Assembly (NCBI RefSeq): GCF_004340965.1
Contig: NZ_SLYA01000002.1
Location: forward strand, 930,001-994,000
Direction of reading: 5' to 3'
DNA length: 64,000 nucleotides
DNA from: Sphingomonas sp. PP-CE-1A-559
GTDB lineage: Bacteria; Pseudomonadota; Alphaproteobacteria; Sphingomonadales; Sphingomonadaceae
Made by a program: the position numbers and the translations under genes. Below are positions 44,134 through 51,846 of the stretch, piece by piece (the first letter of the stretch is position 1; every line of letters starts with the position of its first letter). The notes below the pieces were generated by a model. That model saw nothing but the letters and a program-made list of their open reading frames with translations. It was not told where the DNA came from and did no database searches.

Positions 44134-47100
44134 GTGTCTTTAAGTAAATTCATGGTCTGTGCGGCATCGGCGACGATGCTGACGCCGCTGTCGATCGCGG
44201 CGCAGACGATCCCGACATCGCCACCGGTCAACTACGTCAACGAGAGCAATCCGGCGATCGGCAGCATCGTTCCGAAGCTGCTCGACAGCTATGTGAAGCT
44301 GATCCGCGACCATCCCGAAGTGATGGTTCAGAACTACAAGACCGTTGTCACGATGACCAACGCGCGTACGCCGAGCCAGACCCTCGCGGCGATCCACGAC
44401 GATCGCACCAATCAGGCGTACAGCATCCTGAATGGCCTGGGCGCGCTGACCAACCTTTACATGGCGGGCGCAGGGGCCTCGACCAGCGGATCGGCGCCCA
44501 ACACGCTGACCCCGACCAGCTATGCGACCGCGACGCTCGCGGACTATCTCGCCAACATCAATCTCGGCAACAGCTTCAGCCCCGGCGCCGAGAAGTTCGG
44601 CAACGGCACCGCCACGCCGCTGGCCGCCGCGGTCGCGTTCATCAACAACACGGTCCGCGCGAGTTCGTCGACCGAGCCCGCGAAGCGGACGTTCGCGCGG
44701 TATCAGGGCGAGAACCCACCGATCGATCCGCTCGATCCGCGGTTCGCCAACTACAACGTCAACACCAATCGCGGCGCGCTGACGCTGGCGGACACCGCGG
44801 CGATCATCGTGCCGTCGTATTTGTCGAGCTTTACGACGCCAGCGCCTTACGCCTCCACGACGCAGTGGGTCCGCGGGTTCGTCGTAACGGCGGACATGGT
44901 TGCGGCAAATGGCGGCAAGCCGATCACCGCACCCAATTTCGGGACGTTCGATTCCGCGGGCAAGTTCACCGCGGCGACGTTCAAGGTCGGCGAATATGTT
45001 CCCGGCATCGGTGCCTCGCCGCGGCCATACCGCGTGACGACCGACGTCAACGTACCGACCCCGATGCTGCAGATCATCAATTCGTCCAACCCCTATGCAG
45101 ACGGCGCCTATCCGAGCGGGCATACCAATTCGGGCATGCTGCAGGCGCTGGGCACGGCGTTCCTGATCCCGCAGCAAGGGCAGGAATTGCTCGCGCGCGC
45201 GGCGGACCTGGGTACCAATCGGATCCTCGCCGGGATGCATTCGCCGCTCGACATCATGGGTGCGCGGATCGAGGCGACGGCGCTGTCGGCGACCAACATC
45301 TATGCGGCCTTGTATGACGCGAAGGGCAATCGTCTCGACTGGACCAACCCCGCCAATGCCAGCGCGTATGCGGTCTACCAGGCCTATACCCAGACCCAGT
45401 CGTATTTGGCGTCGGCCTGCGGCACCGCGACGGTGACGGCGTGCATCGCCGCCGCCAACGCGTCCGGCGCAACCGCCGCCGATCCGTATGCCAACGTCGC
45501 GCAGAACAAAGCGACGTACCTTGCCGAGATGACCTACGGCTTCGCGCCGGTCGGTCCGGTCAGGGCGATGACCGCCGCGGACGTGCCGGTGCAGGCGCAA
45601 GTGCTGCTGCTGACGCGGTTCGGGTATCTGACCGATGCGCAGCGGACCGAGATCCTCGCGACTACCGCCCTCCCCTCGGGCTATCCCGTGCTTACCGGCA
45701 ATACGCTGGACGGATGGGGCCAGCTGAACCTCTATGCCGCGAACGACGGCTATGGCGCGTTCAACGGCCAGGTCGCGGTGACGATGGACGCCGCGCAGGG
45801 CGGCTATGCGGCCGCCGACAGCTGGGGCAACGATATCGGCGGAACCGGCGGCCTGACCAAGAACGGCAGCGGCAGCCTGACCCTGACGGGGAAGAACAGC
45901 TATGCCGGCCCGACGATCGTCAATGGCGGCGCGCTAGCCGTTACCGGCTCGATCGTCTCGGCGACGACCGTCAACACCGGAGCAGTCTTTGGTGGCACGG
46001 GCAGCACCGGCGCCGTCACGGTCAATAGCGGCGGCACGCTGGTGCCGGGCACGGGAACCACGCCGGGCACGCTGACGATCAACGGTCCGCTCACGCTCGC
46101 CAGCGGCGCGACGCTGGTGCAGACGGTATCGCCTACGCTTGCAAGCCGCACGGTTGTATCCGGCGCGGCTAAACTCGACGGCACGGTGCGCGTCCAGGGT
46201 TCGGTCGGCACGCTACCGGTCACGCGCATCACTTTGGTCACGGCACGCGGTGGGGTTTCGGGCAGCTTCGCCAACGTCACGGGCGTGCCCTCCAACCTGC
46301 GCAGCGTGCTCGACTATTCGACGACGGCGGCAAGCCTGAACCTTAACCGGACCGATATCGACTATCGCGCGCTTGGGGTCACCGCGAACCAGCAACGCGT
46401 CGCAGCGGCGCTGACGAGCGCGGTGCCTTTGGCGAGCGGTGCCGGCGCGGCAACGTTGCTCAACACGGTCTACGCCACGGGCCAGGGCTCAGCGGCGGCG
46501 GGTACTGCAGCGCTCGACACTCTGTCGGGTGAAGGCCTTGCCGATGCAAACAGCGCGGCCTTGTTTGCCGGGCGGGTATTCGGCGATGCCGTGACCGATC
46601 AGCAGCGCGCGGTCCTGACCGACACCCAGATGCACCTCTGGGGCGGGCCGCTGGGTGGTCGGGAATGGACGGATGGCCGGGACACCGACGGTACGGTCGA
46701 TCGCCGCAGCAACAGCTGGGGCGGGCTGATAGGGCTCGACGGTGAAGTCTCGACCGGGTGGCGTGCCGGTTTCGTCGCGGGCGGGCTCGACACCCGCTTC
46801 AACACCGCGGCACGCGCGACCAAGGGCAAGGCGTCGAGCTATCACGTCTCTGCCTACACCTCGTATGCGCTACCGACGGGCACGTATGTCCGCGGGTCGC
46901 TGGGCTATGGCCATTATGCGATCCGTACGACGCGGACCGCGGGCGGGATCGGCAGCGTCGCCAGCGAAACCGAAATCGCACGGTACCACGCCGCGGAGTT
47001 GCGCCTGCGCGGCGAAATCGGTCAGCGTATCGCAGTCCAGTCGTTCGACCTGACGCCGTTCGTCGCGGTGGAATATGCGCGTCTCTACACCGATGCGTTC

Positions 47101-47469
47101 GCGGAGCGCGGCAACGTGCTGGCGTTGCAGGCGGCCAAGCAGACCACGACGTCGCTCCCGGTCAATGTCGGGTTGCGGATGGATGGCAGCGTGCCGTTAG
47201 GAAACGGCCTCGCGCTGCGACCAATGATCGAAGCGAGCTACCTCCACGAGTTCCGCCGCGACCGCGATATCGGAGTCGATTTTGTCGCGCTGGCCGATCC
47301 CTCGTTCACGATCGCAGGCGCTCGACCTTCGCAAAGTGCGTTCGTCGGCAAGGCCGGACTCCAACTGCCGCTCGCCTCCGCGCTCGTCCTCTACGCCACG
47401 GGAACCGGCGTGTTGTCCTCGCAACAGCGATCCTATGCCGGCAACGTCGGCGTGAGGATCAACTTCTGA
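44134..47469 (+). CDS. PAP2/class A acid phosphatase fused to an autotransporter barrel
   Basis: A protein of about 1111 residues. A signal peptide (VSLSKFMVCAASATMLTPLS, to IAAQ) precedes a bacterial acid phosphatase domain, with the PAP2 motifs in ASPRPYRV, YPSGHTNSGMLQAL (P327-S-G-H330) and NRILAGMHSPLDIMG (H369, D373). After about residue 560 come passenger-repeat/beta-helix features (GTGGLTKNGSGSLTLTGKNS; GAVFGGTGSTGAVTVNSGGT). The C-terminal ~280 residues form an autotransporter barrel ending in YAGNVGVRINF. So the phosphatase is predicted to be shown on, or released from, the cell surface. GTG 44134 sits 6 bases after GGGG (44124-44127). ATG 44101 is an alternative start. No accessory genes are near. 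Confidence 0.9.
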   Translation: MSLSKFMVCAASATMLTPLSIAAQTIPTSPPVNYVNESNPAIGSIVPKLLDSYVKLIRDHPEVMVQNYKTVVTMTNARTPSQTLAAIHDDRTNQAYSILNGLGALTNLYMAGAGASTSGSAPNTLTPTSYATATLADYLANINLGNSFSPGAEKFGNGTATPLAAAVAFINNTVRASSSTEPAKRTFARYQGENPPIDPLDPRFANYNVNTNRGALTLADTAAIIVPSYLSSFTTPAPYASTTQWVRGFVVTADMVAANGGKPITAPNFGTFDSAGKFTAATFKVGEYVPGIGASPRPYRVTTDVNVPTPMLQIINSSNPYADGAYPSGHTNSGMLQALGTAFLIPQQGQELLARAADLGTNRILAGMHSPLDIMGARIEATALSATNIYAALYDAKGNRLDWTNPANASAYAVYQAYTQTQSYLASACGTATVTACIAAANASGATAADPYANVAQNKATYLAEMTYGFAPVGPVRAMTAADVPVQAQVLLLTRFGYLTDAQRTEILATTALPSGYPVLTGNTLDGWGQLNLYAANDGYGAFNGQVAVTMDAAQGGYAAADSWGNDIGGTGGLTKNGSGSLTLTGKNSYAGPTIVNGGALAVTGSIVSATTVNTGAVFGGTGSTGAVTVNSGGTLVPGTGTTPGTLTINGPLTLASGATLVQTVSPTLASRTVVSGAAKLDGTVRVQGSVGTLPVTRITLVTARGGVSGSFANVTGVPSNLRSVLDYSTTAASLNLNRTDIDYRALGVTANQQRVAAALTSAVPLASGAGAATLLNTVYATGQGSAAAGTAALDTLSGEGLADANSAALFAGRVFGDAVTDQQRAVLTDTQMHLWGGPLGGREWTDGRDTDGTVDRRSNSWGGLIGLDGEVSTGWRAGFVAGGLDTRFNTAARATKGKASSYHVSAYTSYALPTGTYVRGSLGYGHYAIRTTRTAGGIGSVASETEIARYHAAELRLRGEIGQRIAVQSFDLTPFVAVEYARLYTDAFAERGNVLALQAAKQTTTSLPVNVGLRMDGSVPLGNGLALRPMIEASYLHEFRRDRDIGVDFVALADPSFTIAGARPSQSAFVGKAGLQLPLASALVLYATGTGVLSSQQRSYAGNVGVRINF

Positions 47470-47521
47470 GACGTTAGAACACTCGGTCGCCCGAGCGCAC
47501 GCGCGCGGATGATCGCCAATT

Positions 47522-47550
47522 GGCGAGGTGTTTCGATGGAACACCTCGCC
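47522..47550 (+). terminator. 11-bp hairpin downstream of the autotransporter gene
   Basis: GGCGAGGTGTT (47522-47532) pairs with AACACCTCGCC (47540-47550) around a 7-base loop, 52 bases after the stop codon. There is no T-run. The start of a possible small gene at 47536 lies inside it. Confidence 0.5.
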
Positions 47551-47634
47551 GGTCTGCTGCTGCTGGCCCTCTACATGATCGGCGGGCCTTCGAACGAGTC
47601 GGAGACGATCGGCGAGATCTACCCTTCGGCATAG
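47536..47634 (+). CDS. Possible 32-residue small membrane protein
   Basis: The frame begins MEHLAGLLLLALYMIGGPSN and continues ESETIGEIYPSA to a TAG. It has a hydrophobic N-terminal helix, a very GC-rich third codon position like real genes here, and GAGG (47525-47528) at a 7-base spacing. Both the Shine-Dalgarno sequence and the ATG lie within the 47522-47550 hairpin, which would gate translation. It could instead be chance in a terminator region, and I know no homologue. Confidence 0.3.
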   Translation: MEHLAGLLLLALYMIGGPSNESETIGEIYPSA

Positions 47635-48203
47635 ATTGCCGCTCAGTGACGCTGGATCTCACCCGCCTTCCAACCCAAACCAGAACTGAACTCGGATTTT
47701 CGGCATCAGGTCGCGCGCGATCTGCAGCGCATCGTCATACGCAGATCACGGATGGTCGCATTTCGGACCAATCGATCTAGCCGAACAGGCGCGATTCCAT
47801 AAGCTGCCTATACGTGCCGGATGACTAGCCCGGCGGTTTTCGAGTTCGACGGTCGGCCGTGACTATGCGGACGATGGGTGCCGCTTGCACTATGCTATAG
47901 ATTGGTAGCATTCTAGATCACTGGGATCTTGAGATCGTAGCGTCGTCTCGGCCAGCTTCGCATTTTGTCGACGGACTACCTCCAAAACGATCATGAGGTT
48001 TTTGCGGGCTTTGCAAACGTATCGGCCGACACGGAACTGTAATTTTCCGATAGCGTCAGGAATTAGATTGGTTATATATTACCAATACCACGCTGCGATG
48101 ACAGTACCCTTTAGAGGTCCGGCCAGCGAGGTGAGTCGAGCGACGCGGGCAGGACCGTGTCTAAGGGTGACGCTGCGGCGTCGATGGGAAGGGGCTTTTG
48201 ACG
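47635..48203. other. Long AT-richer intergenic region before a TonB-dependent receptor
   Basis: About 570 bases without a supported gene. Several short open frames lack homology or a ribosome-binding site. The stretch is visibly more AT-rich than its neighbours, especially 47880-48100, and contains an ATTGGT/ACCAAT dyad (48067-48086). The receptor promoter and its regulatory sites probably lie here. Confidence 0.55.
48067..48086. promoter_or_regulatory. Dyad ATTGGT-N8-ACCAAT, candidate operator
   Basis: A perfect 6-bp inverted repeat separated by TATATATT, located about 120 bases before the receptor start in an AT-rich block. The half-site ATTGGT recurs at 47903-47908 without a mirror half. 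The arms resemble GntR-type operators (TTGGTATACCAA), but the eight-base spacer is longer than usual. The TATATATT centre could also serve as a -10 region. Confidence 0.4.
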
Positions 48204-50996
48204 ATGGTTTTTCGTAAGCAGGTTTTGCTCGCATCCGGTGCGGCGATATTCGGTCTGGTACCAGTTTTCGCGCAACCCGTTTTCGCGCAGTCGGCGCCCG
48301 CGCCATCGTCCGCCCCCGTCGCCACCACAACCCAGGCTGATCCCGTAGCGGACGGCGCCGATACGGACATCGTCGTCACCGGTATCCGCGGCAGCCTGCG
48401 CAGTGCGATCGCAGTCAAGCGCAACGCCAACGCGATCGTCGACGTCATTAGCGCCGAGGCGATCGGCAAGTTCCCCGACCGCAACGTTGCCGAATCCCTC
48501 TCGCACGTTCCAGGCGTCAGCATCGATCGTCGCTTCGGCGAAGGCGAGAAGGTCGCGATCCACGGCACCGACCCCGCGCTCAACCGCATGCTGCTCGACG
48601 GCCATGCGGTCGCCTCGGCGGACTGGGGTGGCAACGACAACGACCCGACCAGCCGTACCTTCAACTATTCGCTGCTCGCGCCTGAACTCGTCGAGCGCCT
48701 CGAAGTCTACAAGTCGCCCGAGCCGCGGATCGAGGAAGGCAGCATCGGCGGCACGGTCATCGTCCGCACGCGTCGCCCGCTCGACACGCCTGCCAACTCG
48801 ATCTTCGCGTCCGGCGGCTATGCGTACAACGACCGCGCCGACAAGGGTAACGTTCGCGCCTCCGGCCTGTACAGCTGGCACAACGAAGGCGGCACGTTCG
48901 GCGTGCTCGGCGCCGTCACCTATGACAAGCAGAGCCTGACGCGCTCGGGTGTCGAATTCTTCGGGTTCGAGAATGCCGGCGACCGCTTTTTCCAGAAGGA
49001 TGCGAACAACGCGCTGATCCGCGATGCGAGCGGACAGCCTGTCCTGAAGAGCCCGAACGCAACGATCACTGGCGGTACGCGCCAGGATCTCGCCAACGCG
49101 GTGTCGCCGTTCGGCATCAACTACGCGTATTTCACGCAGGAGCGTAAACGCATCAGCTATGTCGGTACGGTCCAGGCCAAGCCGACCGACGACATCACGC
49201 TGACGCTCAACGGCCTGCATATCGACGGCAACTACAACAACAGCAGCCAGTCGATGTACGTGATCCCCGGCGCGTGGAGCGGCGACGTTCTCCAGTCGGC
49301 AACGGTCGCGAACGGCGTCGTCACCAATGCGAGCTTCGGCGCAGCCTCGGCGAACAGCCAGAGCGCGCAGCTCGACTTGCTGATCCGCAAGACCAAGCTG
49401 ACCACCGACAACCTCAACTTCGTTGCCGAGTGGGAAGGTCCCGGCGGCGCGACCGTTTCGGCGACCGGCGGCTGGAGCAAGGCGATCGGCGGGCGCAATC
49501 CGGAGTATCTGCTCGATGTGCGGACCGACCTTCCGTACAGCTACGGCTTTACCTCCAACAGCGCGAACGTAGACTATGTCGGCGACCTGACCAACCCGGC
49601 CAATTATCGCCGCAGCAACAGTCCGCAGCTGCAGACGATCGACGGCGCTCCCGTCATCGTCAACGGCACGCAGCTGAATGCGGCGCGCGCGGGCGGCATC
49701 GATTTCTCCAAGACGATCGATCGCGATTACTACGCTGGCTATGACGCGGTCATTCCGTTCGAGGCAGGGCCGTTCAAGGAAATCCGCATCGGCGGCAAGT
49801 TCACCGATCACCGCAACCGCCTGAACGCGAGCGGCTTCAACAATTACTCGACGTCGAACTACACGCTGGCGACCCTGGGCGTCGACACGATGACGACGCC
49901 GAACGGCACGTTCGACGGCACCGGCGGCACCGGCAACGCGACCAAGTACATCAACCTGTCGCAGCAGACCGTGATCGACATCCTCGCGAACTCGATCAAC
50001 ATCCCTGTCGCAAAGCCGACCGCGTCGTACATCGTCGACGAGACGGTCGCGGCGAACTACGTCCAGCTGAACTTCGACCAGAGCGGCTTCCGCGGCAACA
50101 TCGGTGGACGCCTCGTCTATACCAAGAACGTGTCGAACTATGCCGATCAGGTCTCCGGTACCGACGGCAGCCTGCCGACGATCGTGCCGCAGCGGGTCGA
50201 GAACGACTATCTGAAGTTCCTGCCGAGCCTGAACGTTGCCTATGAAGCGGGCACGCACCTGATCTTCCGCGGCAGCGTTGCCAAGGTGATCGCGCGCCCG
50301 CGCTACGAGCAGCTTGGCGGATCGGTCGGTCGCAACGACATCACGCTGGATGCGAGCGGCGGCAACCCGAACCTGAAGCCGTACCAGTCGACCAACTACG
50401 AACTGTCGGCGGAATATTATCCGCGCGAGGGGACGCTGTTGTCGCTTGAGCTGTTCCGCCGCGAAGTGAAGGACTACATCCTCAACGGCCTCAGCCGCCA
50501 GACGTTCTTCAACGAGCTGACGCAGAGCAACGCGTCCTATCTCGTGTCGCAGCCACTCAACGGCGGCAAGGCGAACGTCAACGGCGCGCTGGTCTCGGCA
50601 CAGGGTGAGATCTGGCACGGCTTCGGCCTGCAGGCGAACTACTCCTACGCCCAGAGCTCGACCGACGAGGGTCTAAACCTGCCCTATCTGTCGAAGCACA
50701 CCGTCAACGTGATACCGTATTACGAGAACGGGCCGTTCCAGGCTCGCCTGAGCTATAACTACCGCTCGTCGTATTTCCGCGCGATCGGCCGCCTGAACTC
50801 GATCGACATGGTCGCGCCGTACAGCCAGCTCGACTTCTCGGCAGGCTTCAACCTGACCAAGGCAGTCACGCTGACGGTCAACGCGCAGAACCTGCTCGAC
50901 TCGACTTATACGCAGTATAGCGGCTCGCGTGATCGCCCGACCGCGTTCTACAAGAACGGCCGCACGTACGTCGCCTCGGTCTCGTTCCGGATGTAA
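48204..50996 (+). CDS. TonB-dependent receptor (Caulobacter/TIGR01782-type)
   Basis: A 930-residue outer-membrane receptor. A signal peptide (MVFRKQVLLASGAAIFGLVP, to VFAQ) leads to the TonB box/plug: DIVVTGIRGSLRSAIAVKRN, AEAIGKFPDRNVAESLSHVP and LVERLEVYKSPEPRIEEGSI. The large barrel ends with KNGRTYVASVSFRM, an outer-membrane C-terminal strand finishing in Met rather than Phe. This TIGR01782 branch imports sugars or other nutrients rather than siderophores in caulobacters. ATG 48204 has AAGGGG at a 9-base spacing (a TTG at 48198 is close by). It has its own hairpin at the end and no SapC/cupin partner directly after it. Confidence 0.93.
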   Translation: MVFRKQVLLASGAAIFGLVPVFAQPVFAQSAPAPSSAPVATTTQADPVADGADTDIVVTGIRGSLRSAIAVKRNANAIVDVISAEAIGKFPDRNVAESLSHVPGVSIDRRFGEGEKVAIHGTDPALNRMLLDGHAVASADWGGNDNDPTSRTFNYSLLAPELVERLEVYKSPEPRIEEGSIGGTVIVRTRRPLDTPANSIFASGGYAYNDRADKGNVRASGLYSWHNEGGTFGVLGAVTYDKQSLTRSGVEFFGFENAGDRFFQKDANNALIRDASGQPVLKSPNATITGGTRQDLANAVSPFGINYAYFTQERKRISYVGTVQAKPTDDITLTLNGLHIDGNYNNSSQSMYVIPGAWSGDVLQSATVANGVVTNASFGAASANSQSAQLDLLIRKTKLTTDNLNFVAEWEGPGGATVSATGGWSKAIGGRNPEYLLDVRTDLPYSYGFTSNSANVDYVGDLTNPANYRRSNSPQLQTIDGAPVIVNGTQLNAARAGGIDFSKTIDRDYYAGYDAVIPFEAGPFKEIRIGGKFTDHRNRLNASGFNNYSTSNYTLATLGVDTMTTPNGTFDGTGGTGNATKYINLSQQTVIDILANSINIPVAKPTASYIVDETVAANYVQLNFDQSGFRGNIGGRLVYTKNVSNYADQVSGTDGSLPTIVPQRVENDYLKFLPSLNVAYEAGTHLIFRGSVAKVIARPRYEQLGGSVGRNDITLDASGGNPNLKPYQSTNYELSAEYYPREGTLLSLELFRREVKDYILNGLSRQTFFNELTQSNASYLVSQPLNGGKANVNGALVSAQGEIWHGFGLQANYSYAQSSTDEGLNLPYLSKHTVNVIPYYENGPFQARLSYNYRSSYFRAIGRLNSIDMVAPYSQLDFSAGFNLTKAVTLTVNAQNLLDSTYTQYSGSRDRPTAFYKNGRTYVASVSFRM

Positions 50997-51003
50997 ACCA
51001 CGG

Positions 51004-51028
51004 GAGGCGCGCCGCGATGGCGCGCCTC
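51004..51028 (+). terminator. Perfect 10-bp hairpin after the receptor gene
   Basis: GAGGCGCGCC (51004-51013) pairs with GGCGCGCCTC (51019-51028) around a 5-base loop, seven bases after the receptor stop. There is no T-run, but the stem is very stable. It probably ends receptor mRNA or protects its 3' end. Confidence 0.65.
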
Positions 51029-51104
51029 GTCGAACTGAGCGGAGGCCGCGACCAACGTGCGACAACCGAACAGAGCCGGATCGCTGTCGAAAGCTGCAGG
51101 AACG

Positions 51105-51194
51105 GACCTTCATGAGGTTTGAGCGCGTCTGGCGAACCAGCGCCGGACCACCCTTCCCTGCGTCATGCGCGACCTCCTTGATCGGCACGCCCAT
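51105..51194 (-). pseudogene. Possible relic of a LacI-family regulator N-terminus
   Basis: On the minus strand the reading MGVPIKEVAHDAG, followed by KGGPALVRQTRSNLMKV, resembles the LacI N-terminus (TIKDVAxxAG, then later VRPxTRxxVMxAV). The recognition helix normally between these parts is missing. The surrounding frame is open from 51296 to 50673 but otherwise unrecognisable. I treat this as a decayed regulator fragment beside the receptor. It rests on short motif similarity only. Confidence 0.4.
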
Positions 51195-51846
51195 CGTTTC
51201 GAGCAACGCGGTGCTTTCGACAGGCGCCGATCCGCGCCAATGCGAAAGCCGCACTGCGAGCGCAACTGATGGGCAAGCGAGACGCCCCCTTGCCAAATCG
51301 GTCCAATCGCGCGGTGGCAGTCCCTACGGATTGCGGGTGCCGCAACGATCCGTATCGCTAACGGTGGGGATCACGTGACCGCAATCCAGCCACGAAACTG
51401 CTTCAAGTCCATCTGCCCGCAATGAAGTCTATTTACATACCCCAAGGTATCACGTGGCGATGTCGGTGTTATTGGGTAACAATGACTGACCTTAAAACTA
51501 ATTCTCTGGCGTAACCGTGATTCCCAGACCGCGCCGTCCGCATACCGTCTTCATACTATCATAATAGTGCTTATTTTATCACAGTTGAGACAGATTCCAT
51601 TACGTTCAATACTGATGGGATCGAGACATCATATCCTGGGGCGGTGATCTGATCAGGTAAACCCCTGTAAATCATGGTATTCCGTAAGGACTGTTCGCGA
51701 CGTCGGTCGATCGAGTTCTGACGATCGTACGGGTCTACTTCCCTCGCGCGGTTGACACTCGCTCCCCTGATGGTAGCCCTATCATACACGGCAACGACCG
51801 TGTGCAATCCGGCCTGATTAGGGCGGCCGGGAATGGGGGAGGATTT
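51195..51846. other. Long intergenic region before the receptor/halogenase cassette
   Basis: About 650 bases with no supported gene. From 51400 to 51720 it is clearly AT-richer than coding DNA here and has several short dyads: ATACC-CCAA-GGTAT at 51437-51450 and ACTAT-CATA-ATAGT at 51554-51567. A TTGACA lies at 51752-51757, followed 22 bases later by TATCAT, a longer gap than a normal sigma-70 promoter. The receptor promoter and operators most likely lie here. Confidence 0.5.

Noticed and set aside
43845..44231. Minus-strand open frame of 128 codons
   Set aside because: It overlaps the start of the phosphatase-autotransporter gene, begins inside its signal peptide region and shows no recognisable family.
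48111..50618. Open frame of 835 codons on the minus strand
   Set aside because: It is antisense to the receptor gene at 48204-50996. Its product is an arginine/valine-rich string with no domain, as expected from GC-rich codon bias.
50673..51296. Minus-strand open frame of 207 codons after the receptor gene
   Set aside because: More than half is antisense to the receptor C-terminus and its hairpin. Only the short LacI-like part at 51105-51194 is of interest and is listed as a relic.
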